Positions 49,301 through 58,208 are shown, counted from the first letter of the stretch. The stretch: DNA of 64,000 nt from Deferribacteres bacterium (GCA_023395255.1 JAEWZN010000007.1:62001-126000), one strand, 5' to 3'. A program made the numbers and translations. Notes: generated from the sequence alone by a model not told the origin.

Positions 49301-49448
49301 CCGTCACAACAAGAACATACGGAATGGTAATATCCGGATCCGACTCGCGGGGGAGGGTGATGTATGAATACATGCCGACAACTATAAACAGAATCATCAG
49401 CACGAAGACCGTGCTTTTCCTTTTCAGAGAGGCATCTGTAATAAGCAT
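46359..49448 (-). CDS. RND efflux permease (AcrB/HAE family)
   Basis: The 1029-residue protein has the RND layout: one N-terminal helix (STVFVLMILFIVVGMYSYI), a large periplasmic loop, helices 2-6, a second periplasmic loop, and helices 7-12. The TM4 proton-relay motif is GMLVDNAIVIVEN, with only one of the two Asp residues found in AcrB. It exports drugs, lipids or other hydrophobic compounds using the proton gradient. The adaptor gene lies 6 bases upstream. No outer-membrane channel is encoded in the same operon. Confidence 0.93.
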   Translation of the reverse strand: MLITDASLKRKSTVFVLMILFIVVGMYSYITLPRESDPDITIPYVLVVTEYEGVAPEDVESLITLPIERKLKGIKNVKEIRATSSEGASIIVVEFIADTDIDNAMQWVRDKVDQAKGDLPADLENDPMIMEINLSEFPIMKIAIHGDVPEYILKEVAEDLKDEIESVQGVLEVVINGGRERQIRVVFDQERLTAYGLSFSEIAAAVQRENVNIPGGTMDMGGGKYLLRIPGEFKDPAIIDNLVLLARNGKPIYLKDVAHVEDTFEDRESYSRLNGDQAVSIEIKKRAGENIIEVSDRVKAILDIARTLVPAGIQLTVTEDQSDDIRMMVEELENNIMSGLVLVVLVLFMFLGKRSSFFVAAAIPFSMLLSFTVLQIMGITLNMVVLFSLILALGMLVDNAIVIVENIYRHIQEGKERNVAASIAAAEVGWPIISSTVTTLCAFAPMLFWPDIMGEFMRFLPLTLIITLTSSLFVALVFNPVICAVFMSEKRDKAYEDDGRDSLFVRMYMKSLDFALRRRWAAVLGAFGGMFVILMLFGAFNSGVELFPDTQPKRAYVGIKAPEGTRLEVTDSYVNIVEQMVMAEPDVKYIIADSGITPSGEEGSSRLSNHGRVSIRFHEKEDREGKSSDVLDRLREKLQFFPGAEIKVEKEENGPPVGDPVSIEIGGEDVSVLERLTNQVKAEVKEVYGIVDLKDNLVKSKPEISVRVDREKAALLGLSTADISYTLKAAIGGYKLGVYREGDDEYDIVARLPEERRRSVADIANLLVPNSGGNPIPLSEIAKVETGTGYGSIKRKDGKRVVTVSAGVEGRNSNDALQEIMQKVAKIELPNGYSIKYSGEQEEQQKATAFLEKAFIIALFMIALVLVTQFNSIRQSGIVLTSVVLSLSGVLMGLLIMRMPFGIIMTGVGVISLAGVVVNNAIVLIDYANQLRASGMEPDQAIRTAGRTRLRPVLLTAVTTILGMLPMATGVSFSFRRLAWEIGSETAEWWSSMAVAIIFGLSFATVLTLIVVPVLYSYASTGIFRRKKA

Positions 49449-49454
49449 ATGGAC

Positions 49455-50489
49455 TTACTCCGCCTGAACCTTCGACCCGTCAGCCACAAACTGCTGACCC
49501 TTTACGATGAGCCTGTCCCCTTCGGTGAGGCCTTCCTCAATAACTGCGCTGTCGCCTACAATAGCAGCAACTACAACCGGAATCTGAACGGCTCTGCCAT
49601 CTTTCTCAACAAAAACAACTTTCCCTTCCTGTTTGTCCACAAGGCTGAAAACAGGAATAACGAATACATCCGCATACTCCCTGCGGAGGAATCTGGCGCG
49701 GATTATCATCCCCGGACGGAGCTTTTCCTTCCCTCCGGTTATCTCAAGCTTTACCCTGTATGTCTTAGTGGCGGCATCGGCCTGTTTTGCCGCATAAACT
49801 ATTTTCCCTTTGTACGCCGCGCCGTCCCTGTTCACCTGCGCCTCAAAGAGGTCAACCTCGGTTCCCTCATGAAGGTAGCGCACATCTTTCTCAGGGACAT
49901 CCACGATAAGCTGCATCCTGTCGGTGTTCACTATTACAGCCACAGGATCGCCCGGAGCCACATATTCACCCGCATCAACATGCCGCCTGTCCAGCCAGCC
50001 GCTTATGGGGCTTTTCAGCACAGCTTTTCCCAGCTGCGCCTCGTTATAACGCAGGTCAGCCTCTGCCTGTTCAAAAGCGGCCAGCGCCCTGTCATAGCTC
50101 TGCTTGCTCACCGCGTCACTCTCGTAAAGCTGCTTAGCGCGGGCGTACTCCTTCTCAGAGAGGGCAAGCGCCGCCCTGCTGTTGTCTGCCGCGGCTTTGT
50201 ACGTTGATGTATCAAGGCTTATTACCGGGGAGCCTTTCGCTACCCTTTCCCCTTCCTCAGCATAGGTTTTTATTACTGTTCCCGCCAGATCCACAGAGAC
50301 AGTGACAGATTCCCACGCCTCAACATTGCCGGGCAGGGTAAACCAGTCGGGAATATTTTTCTTCTCAAGCACTGATGTGCGTATATCAACCGGTTTTTCC
50401 TCATTTTTACGCGTTTCAGCCTGTTCAGGCTTCTGAGCACTGCATGCCGCTATAACTGCGCTTAAAAGAACTGCTGTTAATATTCTCAT
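49455..50489 (-). CDS. RND efflux periplasmic adaptor lipoprotein
   Basis: I use the ATG at 50489 (RBS GGAGA). The 344-residue protein has a lipoprotein signal (RILTAVLLSAVIAAC, lipobox IAAC), a biotinyl-lipoyl-like half-motif (VTVSVDLAGTVIKTYAEEGERVAKGSPVISLD), an alpha-helical hairpin (ALAAFEQAEADLRYNEAQLGK) and a beta-barrel domain (ISGWLDRRHVDAGEYVAPGDPVAVI, LRPGMIIRARF). It links the RND permease to a TolC-type channel. Confidence 0.9.
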   Translation of the reverse strand: MRILTAVLLSAVIAACSAQKPEQAETRKNEEKPVDIRTSVLEKKNIPDWFTLPGNVEAWESVTVSVDLAGTVIKTYAEEGERVAKGSPVISLDTSTYKAAADNSRAALALSEKEYARAKQLYESDAVSKQSYDRALAAFEQAEADLRYNEAQLGKAVLKSPISGWLDRRHVDAGEYVAPGDPVAVIVNTDRMQLIVDVPEKDVRYLHEGTEVDLFEAQVNRDGAAYKGKIVYAAKQADAATKTYRVKLEITGGKEKLRPGMIIRARFLRREYADVFVIPVFSLVDKQEGKVVFVEKDGRAVQIPVVVAAIVGDSAVIEEGLTEGDRLIVKGQQFVADGSKVQAE

Positions 50490-50528
50490 GGATTCTCCGT
50501 ATGTGGACAACTATGTTTGCAAAAGGAA

Positions 50529-52319
50529 TCATACACTTTTTTTGTCAAAAATAAGCCTGATTTTTGATACGTATTCATTTAAATCTTCCGCCGTTTCCTC
50601 TATTTTCTTTCGGTTTCTGCGGATGGCTGCTCCCTGAATATAGAGTCCGTAATCGCTCACAGGTTCAAAGCCAAATGTTTTTGCCTCACCTTTGAGCCTG
50701 TGGCCGATGAACTGAATTGACTCGAAATCATCTCTGTCCAAAAGCTCCTGTATTTTCTGCGGGGTGCTTTTCAGTTCCTTAAGGAATAAAGGGGTCACAT
50801 CCCTGAACTCCGGCCTGACGCTGACAGCTATGAATCCGTCCTCCCCCTTTTCAGGCATGGACGGTTTTTCTATCTGTCCCTCGCGGAAGATTGCCATTGT
50901 TTTCAGCAGCATATCCTTATTAAGCGGCTTTGCCACATAGGCATCACACCCAGCCTCCAGACATCTTTTCGCCTCCCGCTCAAGGTCATATGCAGTTATG
51001 GCGATTACAGGTGTGCGCCTAAGCCCTGTTGTCTCCTCAAAGGCGCGTATCTCTTTTGTGAGCTCATAGCCGTCCATGCGGGGCATCTGTATATCGGTCA
51101 GCACCATGTCGTATCTGTTCTTTGAAAAAAGCTCCAGTGCGGCAAAACCGTTTTCTGCGTAATCCAGAGCACAGCCTGTTCCCTCAAGGTATGATTCGGC
51201 CACGAACCTGTTATACTCGGAATCATCCGCCAGCAGAATACGGTAACCCGGTTCACCTCCGGACGGCTGGCGGCTGTCAGGCATCACATGACTGTCTGCC
51301 CCGGCTTCGTCAGGAAGACTCACAGCGGTAAGCCCCGCTGATGAAAGCCTGCGGCCTGACATAAAGCAGTACATCATAATAAGCAGAAGAACACCGCAGA
51401 GAATCACGAAAAAGACGGCGGCATAAGCGGATTTCATTACCGAACCGCCCGCCTTGGAGAAGTCATATATAATTTCCAGATAATACGTCTCAGCAAAACC
51501 GCTTTCCGAACTGCTCAGCCTGAAAACAGAGTATTCATAAATCCTGTTCCCCTGCCGCTTTTCAATAACTGTGCCGCTGCTGAGCGGGGAACCGACTCCG
51601 AGGGGAAACTCCCTTCCGGAATTGAAGAGCGAATAGCCTGAAACTCGGAATTTAGTGAAAACATCCACTGATTCTGTATAAATGCATGAGCTTACCAGTT
51701 CCTTGAAGTAGTCCCGGAAATAGTAGTCATACACATCTCTTCCGTGGTTTTCGGATATGAAATCCTCAAGGTAAATGGCAGTCTCCACAATATAGGAGCT
51801 TCCTCTGGGGCTGTAGTATGAGAACATGGCAGGTCTGCCTGTGACCATCCCAATGCTGAGCCTTCCGTGGGCAAAACCGCCTTTGCCGTAAAGCGAGTTT
51901 ATGAAATCGCCCAGACTCTTGCCCGTTTTTGTGAGGCTTACCCCCTGTTCTCTGCGGCTTGAGGTGCTGAAAACCACACCGTTTGAGTTGATAAGATAAA
52001 TCTCGCCTACGCCGAGCCCGTCAGCCAGTCTGCGCAGAACATCCGGTTCAGCGGGGATTCCCTTCGCGGCAGATTCTCCCAGAATGGCATCGGCCGCCAC
52101 CAGAGCCTTTTCTGCGCGCTCCTCCATCCTGTCTGCCATTACCAGCATAAAAAGGTCGAAGCTTTTCAGCTTGTCACCTGCCTGCGCGCGGACGGTTTTT
52201 CTCTGTTCCTCAATAATATTGCGGACAGCTTCATCCGCTTTATGGAGTATGAAGGCAGAAGCGGCAGAAACAAGGATGACTGCTGTGATAAAATTAAGAA
52301 TAAAGGTTTTTTTCTTCAC
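50529..52319 (-). CDS. Membrane Cache-REC-Hpt signalling protein without kinase domain
   Basis: The 596-residue protein starts at a GTG. It has a membrane helix at residues 7-24, a periplasmic Cache-type region to about residue 300, a second helix (AAVFFVILCGVLLLIMMY), then directly a receiver domain (RILLADDSEYNRF; phospho-acceptor in VLTDIQMPRMDGYEL; AKPLNKD) and a C-terminal Hpt domain (IQFIGHRLKGEAKTFGF, phosphorylatable His). HisKA and HATPase domains are absent. It must therefore be an intermediate in a phosphorelay with the receiver tied to a membrane sensor. A second, free Hpt protein is encoded at 54917. Confidence 0.88.
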   Translation of the reverse strand: MKKKTFILNFITAVILVSAASAFILHKADEAVRNIIEEQRKTVRAQAGDKLKSFDLFMLVMADRMEERAEKALVAADAILGESAAKGIPAEPDVLRRLADGLGVGEIYLINSNGVVFSTSSRREQGVSLTKTGKSLGDFINSLYGKGGFAHGRLSIGMVTGRPAMFSYYSPRGSSYIVETAIYLEDFISENHGRDVYDYYFRDYFKELVSSCIYTESVDVFTKFRVSGYSLFNSGREFPLGVGSPLSSGTVIEKRQGNRIYEYSVFRLSSSESGFAETYYLEIIYDFSKAGGSVMKSAYAAVFFVILCGVLLLIMMYCFMSGRRLSSAGLTAVSLPDEAGADSHVMPDSRQPSGGEPGYRILLADDSEYNRFVAESYLEGTGCALDYAENGFAALELFSKNRYDMVLTDIQMPRMDGYELTKEIRAFEETTGLRRTPVIAITAYDLEREAKRCLEAGCDAYVAKPLNKDMLLKTMAIFREGQIEKPSMPEKGEDGFIAVSVRPEFRDVTPLFLKELKSTPQKIQELLDRDDFESIQFIGHRLKGEAKTFGFEPVSDYGLYIQGAAIRRNRKKIEETAEDLNEYVSKIRLIFDKKSV

Positions 52320-52440
52320 TAACGGCTCTCTTACCCTGCAATTCTATCATTAAAAATTAGCATAAGCGAGTGAACGGACAAAATTTATTTCAAAATATGC
52401 GGCTGTATTAAAAGGAACCACGCCGGAATGCCGAGGATGT

Positions 52441-53553
52441 TCAGGCCTGATCCCTTTCAAAAGCGGGTATCCTCTCCGTTCCGGTGCTGAAAAACAGGCT
52501 GCGGAGGAAGAACGCATAGCCCACCACAGCGGCTATCCCTGCGGAAGCGTAGTAATACCCCAAAGGTGCAAGGAGAACCACTATCACCCAGTGAAGCAGA
52601 ATTGTTTTACCGGAGTGGAGCCTGATGGGAAAGTCGTTGAACCTGCATATCACCGCAAGTCCGCTGAGGTTCCACCCGTAAAGGGCTGTTATGCGGTGAA
52701 AGTTCAGCACCAGAGCCTTGTTTTCCGGGCTGTTGAGGCTGAAAGCGTAAAGCAGGATATAGACTATTCCCGTCACTGCCGTGATTGTAAGAAAGAATAT
52801 CCCCGATGTGAGAAATGACTTCTGCTGCTCCCTAACACCGAGGGTGACGTACATTATAAGCACATTGCACACTGCAATAAAAAGTATAGACGATACCACA
52901 AGCTCAAGCACCACCGATTCCATGAGGATGAAAACAAAGAAGATGATCACCCCCATGTTTATCACCCAGAAGCTGATGAGCTTGAGGAATCTCTTGAACG
53001 GAGTGCGCCCCTTATGCATCAGCGTGAAAATAAGGCTGAAAGTTATCAGTGACAACGGGAATGAAAAACCGAGAAAGAATGTATTCAGTGTGAGCTTTTC
53101 AAAATCCAGCACACGGTAATACTCCTCATTAACTATGGCAAAGGCGGATATGAGCAGCCCGGAGGAGAGACAAAGCAGGGAAGCCTGATGAAACTTCACC
53201 GCTGTGGGAACCTTTGTGGTGAAAAAATCTGACGGAAAAATGGAAAACTTTTTTATCCTGATGTACTCCACAATGGGGATCATGCACAGTGAGACGGCTA
53301 TGGCCGGTGCATAAAGCTCAAGGGACGAAAGAACAGCATATATAAAAGAGAGCACAAAAAATGTCTTCACCCTGATACTGGGCGCTCCCAGCCCTTCCGT
53401 GAAATAAAGGACTATAGTACCCCCCGTGCAGAGGTTGAACAGGAATATATGGAGCCGCTCGAAGTGGTATCCGGGAAAGAAGTGAAACATATACCCGAAA
53501 AGCAGCGCAGCGGTCATCATTATTGAGAAAAGAAGCTTTATGTTCCTTGTCAT
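52441..53553 (-). CDS. Polytopic membrane protein of unknown function
   Basis: The 370-residue protein has about ten hydrophobic helices and few charged loops. Conserved-looking residues include HRITALYGWNLSGLAVICRF near residue 285 and an HF-rich start (MFHFFPGYHFERLH). I do not recognise the family; a YndJ-like protein is possible. Its start overlaps the end of the TIGR01777 gene by four bases, so they are coupled. RBS GGAAGGAT. Confidence 0.7.
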   Translation of the reverse strand: MTRNIKLLFSIMMTAALLFGYMFHFFPGYHFERLHIFLFNLCTGGTIVLYFTEGLGAPSIRVKTFFVLSFIYAVLSSLELYAPAIAVSLCMIPIVEYIRIKKFSIFPSDFFTTKVPTAVKFHQASLLCLSSGLLISAFAIVNEEYYRVLDFEKLTLNTFFLGFSFPLSLITFSLIFTLMHKGRTPFKRFLKLISFWVINMGVIIFFVFILMESVVLELVVSSILFIAVCNVLIMYVTLGVREQQKSFLTSGIFFLTITAVTGIVYILLYAFSLNSPENKALVLNFHRITALYGWNLSGLAVICRFNDFPIRLHSGKTILLHWVIVVLLAPLGYYYASAGIAAVVGYAFFLRSLFFSTGTERIPAFERDQA

Positions 53554-54917
53554 AATATCCTTCCGAGAAGATGCCTTAAGGCTCCCTCCAGCTTAGGGTA
53601 GCCGAATTCATAGCCAGTGTCAGTCAATGTTTTGGGCTGAACCCGTGCTCCGCTCAGGAGAACCTCCCTGCCCATCTGCCCGTAAACCAGCTTAATGAGC
53701 CATGCGGGAATCCTGAACCTTGCTCCGGTTCCCAGAACCCTGCCGAGGGTGCGGGCGAACTCCTTCATTGTAACATGCTCCGGCGCAGTGAGGTTAACCG
53801 CGCCTTCAACCTCTTCGTTATGGATGCAGTGCGCTATGCCCCGCACAACATCATCCATGGCGATCCAGCTCAGCACCTGATCCCCTCTGCCCGGCCAGCA
53901 GCCAAGCCTCATGCGGAAAAACGGCAGAAACCTCTGCAATGCGCCGCCGGAAGGGGTGAGGGCAACACCGATACGCACAAAAACCACCCTTACGCCGCGG
54001 TCAGCCGCAGGCTTTGCCGCCTCCTCCCACTTTCTGCATAAATCAGCTATGAAGCCTTTGCCCGCAGGGGAATGCTCATCCAGAATCTCCGTTCCCCGGT
54101 CGCCGTAGTAGCCTATGGCTGATGCGCATATGAGCACGGGGGGCGGATTATCCATCTTAGATATGAACTCAGCTATCAGCCTTGTGCCTTCCACACGGCT
54201 GTCAGTTATCTTTTTCTTTTTTGATTTTGACCAGCGCCCTTCACCTATGGGCTCCCCGGCAAGATGCACCACCGCATCGCACCCGCCGAAGCAGTTGTCG
54301 ATTTCGCAGGTGTCGGGGTTCCATGAAAACTCAAACTCGGAATCGCTCTGGCGGCGCACAAGCCTTTTCACGCTGTGCCCCTGCGTGGTGAGAAACGGAA
54401 CCAGATACCGCCCCACCTGTCCGCCCGCGCCGGAAACAACCATATTAAGCTTCTCCGGCCTGTATTTATTAATGAAATTCATGTCGCCTTCCGTCACCCT
54501 GTGGCGGTAGGCAAACATTTTCTCAAGCTTGGCGGTTACGTATCTGCCCGCGATTATGTCAGACAGCGGCGAAAAGGGGAGCCTGTAGGTTATGCAGTCC
54601 TCAAGGGCGCTTCCGCCGCCGCACTCGAAAAAAACATGGCGGTGTTCCCACTCTTTGAAAGGGCCTTTCTCCATGACATCGGTAAATTCTTCGGGATAAT
54701 TGTAGTTTTTGTGAAGCGCGTGCCACTCGGTGCTGAACGGCCCCGCCTTTACCCTCATTCTCACAAACGAACCGTCGGCTATTCCGCCTCTGCGCTCCAG
54801 AACATTGACATCCTCCCAAGGAGGGACAAGCCGGCCTATTGCGCCGTAACGTCCGTGCCAGTCGAAAAGCTGCTCTCTGGGGCAGTCAAAGGCTTTTCTT
54901 TTTCGGAAAACAGCCAT
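53550..54917 (-). CDS. TIGR01777 family oxidoreductase with N-terminal SRPBCC domain (YfcH-like)
   Basis: The 455-residue protein has an SRPBCC/ligand-binding domain (residues 1-150: FDCPREQLFDWHGRYGAIGRLVPPWE) followed by an atypical short-chain dehydrogenase. The dinucleotide motif is VSGAGGQVGRYL, and the family motifs AVVHLAGEPIGEGRWSKSKK, LICASAIGYYGDRG and FVRIGVALTPSGGALQ are present. The reaction is not established. It is the middle gene of a three-gene set (Hpt protein, this gene, membrane protein). Confidence 0.88.
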   Translation of the reverse strand: MAVFRKRKAFDCPREQLFDWHGRYGAIGRLVPPWEDVNVLERRGGIADGSFVRMRVKAGPFSTEWHALHKNYNYPEEFTDVMEKGPFKEWEHRHVFFECGGGSALEDCITYRLPFSPLSDIIAGRYVTAKLEKMFAYRHRVTEGDMNFINKYRPEKLNMVVSGAGGQVGRYLVPFLTTQGHSVKRLVRRQSDSEFEFSWNPDTCEIDNCFGGCDAVVHLAGEPIGEGRWSKSKKKKITDSRVEGTRLIAEFISKMDNPPPVLICASAIGYYGDRGTEILDEHSPAGKGFIADLCRKWEEAAKPAADRGVRVVFVRIGVALTPSGGALQRFLPFFRMRLGCWPGRGDQVLSWIAMDDVVRGIAHCIHNEEVEGAVNLTAPEHVTMKEFARTLGRVLGTGARFRIPAWLIKLVYGQMGREVLLSGARVQPKTLTDTGYEFGYPKLEGALRHLLGRIL

Positions 54918-55210
54918 CAGATCACCTTAACTCTTTCAAGATACTGCAATAAATCCAAAGCACGTTCCTTCAGCCCGTCCGCGTCGGCGGTTTCGGCTAA
55001 AAGCATCATCTCCCGTCCGGCCGCGCTCACCTCATCCAGCCCGTATGCTCCGCCTTCACCCTTCATTCTGTGGGCGAGCAGAGCTATATCCTCAAAACCG
55101 CCGTTTGACGCGAGGGAGACTATGGCAGAGCAGGTTTTCTTAACATGATCAATGTAGCCCTGCGCATAGGGCAGGAGTGCCTTGTCGATTTTTATAAATA
55201 CCGTTTCCAT
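54917..55210 (-). CDS. Stand-alone Hpt phosphotransfer protein
   Basis: The 97-residue helical protein contains the Hpt motif LAHRMKGEGGAYGLDEV with the phosphorylatable His near residue 47. It has no other domain. It probably relays phosphate between a hybrid kinase and a response regulator. It shares one base with the TIGR01777 gene, and lies about 2.6 kb from the Cache-REC-Hpt gene on the same strand. Confidence 0.85.
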   Translation of the reverse strand: METVFIKIDKALLPYAQGYIDHVKKTCSAIVSLASNGGFEDIALLAHRMKGEGGAYGLDEVSAAGREMMLLAETADADGLKERALDLLQYLERVKVI

Positions 55211-55340
55211 ATGTACCTAAAGTTTACCAGAAACAAATCGGCCGAAAAACAGATTCCATTCGCTGAAATTTTGCTTTGCCGGAAAAGTTTTAAGAATGAA
55301 AGAAAAAACTGCTCCCTTTTTACATTTTTGATAATTCAGG

Positions 55341-55382
55341 TTGACATTCGTCTCATGTTATATATATAAATATCCATATATA
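55341..55382 (+). promoter_or_regulatory. Promoter and possible ArsR operator of the efflux operon
   Basis: TTGACA is followed after 18 bases by TATAAA. The TA-rich imperfect palindrome TATATATAAATATCCATATATA (55361-55382) covers the -10, where an ArsR/SmtB repressor would bind. Confidence 0.6.
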
Positions 55383-55407
55383 AACTAATGTTTATTCGGA
55401 GGAGAAC

Positions 55408-55716
55408 ATGGATTTATCTTGGCTTGACATTTATTCAGAAAAGCTCAAGGCGCTGGGACACCCCGTAAGGCTTAAGCTTGTGATGGGGCTCATGGGGAAT
55501 GAGTGCAACGTGACCAAAATATGCAAGGGGCTCAAAATCCCTCAGGCTACCACAAGCCAGCATCTGGCTATTCTTAAAAACAAAGGAATAATCAAAGGAC
55601 GCAGAGACGGCACAAGCATCTGCTACAGCATAGAAGACGAAGCGATCAAAAAAATGCTCAAAATACTCATGGAGGAAACGGGATGCGATTTGGGAGACTG
55701 CCATCCGGAGGATTAA
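55408..55716 (+). CDS. ArsR/SmtB family repressor
   Basis: The 102-residue protein is a winged-helix ArsR: LKALGHPVRLKLVMGLMGNECNVTKICKGLKIPQATTSQHLAILKNKGIIKGRRDG. Cys residues occur at positions 32 (NECNV), 38 (KICKG), 79 (SICYS) and 98 (GCDLGDCH), which could bind metals or a reactive ligand. RBS GGAGG. It overlaps the TolC gene by 34 bases and probably represses the operon it heads. Confidence 0.9.
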   Translation: MDLSWLDIYSEKLKALGHPVRLKLVMGLMGNECNVTKICKGLKIPQATTSQHLAILKNKGIIKGRRDGTSICYSIEDEAIKKMLKILMEETGCDLGDCHPED

Positions 55717-57011
55717 TAGCCCTTATCCTGCTTTTTTCAGCCTCCGCACAAGGGGCTGAGCGTCTGGGCTATGAACAGGGCAAGGCAAAAGCCCTCTCAG
55801 GCAGCAGGCTGATTAAGGCCTACGAAGCGGAAGCCGAGAGCGCACAGTACCGCAGACAGCAGGCAGCGGGCGGCTATCTGCCGCAGGTGACGCTGAGCGA
55901 AACATGGATGAATACTGACGAACCCTCAAGCGCTGCTTTTGCAAAAATGGCTCAGGGACGGTTTGACATGCAGTATTTCATGAACGAACTCGCAGACCCC
56001 TCAGACAGAGTAACAAACTACAGAACAAAGCTTGAGATAGTTCAGCCGATCCTCGCCGGAGGACAGATACACTACGGTGTGAAACAGGCGGAAGCAGTGC
56101 ACAGAGCATCGCTGGAAACTGCCGAGAGGGTGCGCCAGAACACAATATACAGCTTTAACAAGGCCTTCTTCGGCCTCGCTCTGGCGGATAAGGCGCTTTC
56201 CACTGTGAAGGTCTCATACGGCAGAACCGAAAAATACTACTCCATGACAAAGGATTTCTATGATAACGGGCTGATAGTGATGAGCGACCTTCTGGTTGCC
56301 GAGACCTATCTTTTGATGAACGATCAGTCAGTGAAAGAGGCGGAAAAAAACCTTGCAGTCGCATCCAGCCAGCTCCAGAGGCTTCTTGATACCGACAGTG
56401 AAATAGCTGTTATATGGGAGGATCCGGGATTTGGCTTTGAGGAGAATGCGGATAAGTACATAGCACTGGCAGGAACCGAAAGACAGGATCTGAAAGCCAT
56501 GGAGCAGTACGCAAAAACCGCGGACTACGAGCTTGAAAAATCAAAATCCGCATTCCTCCCTCAGGCGGCACTCTTTGCTGACTACCAGCGGAATGACGAT
56601 GAGCTTTTCGGCAATAACGGGGAAGGGTACACCTTCGGCGCTCAGATAAGCCTCAACCTTTTCAGAGGCGGCTCGGATTACAATAAAATGAGGGCTGAAA
56701 AAGCGAACCAGCTTGCCATGCTCCACCGCATAGCCGACAAAAAGCTTGAGATAAAATCCGAGGTGAAGGAAGCCTACCACTCAGTGCTCGCAGCGGAAAA
56801 GCAGCTTGAAGCGGCTAAAAAACGTGTGCAGAGTGCATATTCCGCCCTTGAGATAACTGAAAACAGGTTCAAGGAAGGCCTTTCAAAGATTACTGAACTC
56901 CTTGACAGGGAAGTGGAACTGAGACAGGCAGAACTTTCCCTCTACTTTTCGGAGTACAATCTGATTGTCGCCAAAGCCGGACTTCATTTCGCGGCAGGCA
57001 TTCTGAAATAA
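55683..57011 (+). CDS. TolC-type outer-membrane efflux channel
   Basis: The 442-residue protein has a signal peptide (GGLIALILLFSASAQG) and the repeated outer-membrane efflux protein fold: long alternating helices, GGQIHYGVKQAEAVHRA, ALFADYQRND, SLNLFRGGSDYNKMRAEKANQLA and ENRFKEGLSKITELLDREVELRQAELS. It forms the exit duct for the adaptor and permease encoded downstream. RBS GGAGG is inside the ArsR gene. Confidence 0.92.
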   Translation: MRFGRLPSGGLIALILLFSASAQGAERLGYEQGKAKALSGSRLIKAYEAEAESAQYRRQQAAGGYLPQVTLSETWMNTDEPSSAAFAKMAQGRFDMQYFMNELADPSDRVTNYRTKLEIVQPILAGGQIHYGVKQAEAVHRASLETAERVRQNTIYSFNKAFFGLALADKALSTVKVSYGRTEKYYSMTKDFYDNGLIVMSDLLVAETYLLMNDQSVKEAEKNLAVASSQLQRLLDTDSEIAVIWEDPGFGFEENADKYIALAGTERQDLKAMEQYAKTADYELEKSKSAFLPQAALFADYQRNDDELFGNNGEGYTFGAQISLNLFRGGSDYNKMRAEKANQLAMLHRIADKKLEIKSEVKEAYHSVLAAEKQLEAAKKRVQSAYSALEITENRFKEGLSKITELLDREVELRQAELSLYFSEYNLIVAKAGLHFAAGILK

Positions 57012-57116
57012 AAACGGTGTAAAATTAAAAATGAGAGCATCACTTCTGTTTTCAGGTGCGCTCTTAATATCGTAAAATTTATATAAACTGAAATATAAAG
57101 ATAAGGAGAATATAAA

Positions 57117-58208
57117 ATGAAGAGAGCAGTCTTTCTTCTCGCACTGCTGATAATGGCCGTTTCCTGCTCCGACAGGAAAACGGAGGAGGCGGCAAAACCC
57201 GAAGTCCGCAGTGTGAAAGCTCCGGTCGCGGAAGCACAGAAAGCAGAAGTACCATCGTCCAGAACATTTTCCGCCACTGTCTCAAGCGGGAAAACCGCCT
57301 TTGTGATCCCTAAGATTGTGGGCTATATAGAATCTGTAAACTTCTCTCCCGGCGATACTTTCAGGCAGGGGGAAGTCCTCGTGAGCATAAAAAGCGGCGA
57401 GCTTGAGGAGAAAAAGCGCTTTGCAGAAAGCTCCGTAGCGGAAGCTGAAACCGGACTCAGGCAGGCAGAGGTTAATCTCACCCTTGCGGAGAAGACATTT
57501 CAGCGTTACTCCAACCTTGTAAAAAACAACAGCATAAGCAGACAGGAGTACGACCAGATAGAGGCGCAGCACAACCTCGCTAAGGAGCAGGTGCGTCAGG
57601 CAGCAACAAAAAAGCGTCAGGCCGAGGCCATGTACGCCGAAGTGAACACCTATCTTTCATACACTCAGATACGCGCACCCTTTGACGGCATAGTCCTCGA
57701 AAAGCTTGTGGATGCAGGCAACCTCGCCGCCCCCGGCAGCCCCATTCTCCGAATAGGCTCCAAGGACACAGTGGTTTACGCATTCATAAACGAAAGCCTT
57801 TTCAACTCACTCAAAACCGGGATGAAGGCAACCGTTGAAGCTGAATCAATCAATTTCACCTGTGAAAGTGAAATAACGGAAATCAGCCCTGATATAGACT
57901 CCGCAACCAGAAACTTCCGTATAAAGCTCAAAGGGAACAACAGCTTTGTAACCGGAATGTACGTAAAAGTGATTCTCCCCACCGGAACGGGTGAGAAGAT
58001 AGTCGTGCCCGCATCGGCAGTTGTTCAGCGCGGCCAACTTTCAGTGATATTCGTTGTCAGGGACGGACACGCAGACATGCGCATAGTAAAAACAGGGCAG
58101 ACATTCGCCGAGGGCGTGGAGATAATCAGCGGCCTCAATGAGGGGGAAACCTACGTTGCTGACAATGCCTCATCCCTCAGAACAGGCGACAGAATAGAGG
58201 CGCAGTGA
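57117..58208 (+). CDS. RND efflux periplasmic adaptor lipoprotein
   Basis: The 363-residue protein has a lipoprotein signal (FLLALLIMAVSC), a half-motif (VIPKIVGYIESVNFSPGDTFRQGEVLVSI), an alpha hairpin (AEANLTLAE-type repeats, SRQEYDQIEAQHNLAKEQVRQA), the lipoyl second half (QIRAPFDGIVLEKLVDAGNLAAPG), and a barrel and membrane-proximal domain (VPASAVVQRGQLSVIFVV). It bridges the TolC-type channel and the RND permease. RBS AAGGAG. Its stop overlaps the permease start (TGATG). Confidence 0.92.
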   Translation: MKRAVFLLALLIMAVSCSDRKTEEAAKPEVRSVKAPVAEAQKAEVPSSRTFSATVSSGKTAFVIPKIVGYIESVNFSPGDTFRQGEVLVSIKSGELEEKKRFAESSVAEAETGLRQAEVNLTLAEKTFQRYSNLVKNNSISRQEYDQIEAQHNLAKEQVRQAATKKRQAEAMYAEVNTYLSYTQIRAPFDGIVLEKLVDAGNLAAPGSPILRIGSKDTVVYAFINESLFNSLKTGMKATVEAESINFTCESEITEISPDIDSATRNFRIKLKGNNSFVTGMYVKVILPTGTGEKIVVPASAVVQRGQLSVIFVVRDGHADMRIVKTGQTFAEGVEIISGLNEGETYVADNASSLRTGDRIEAQ

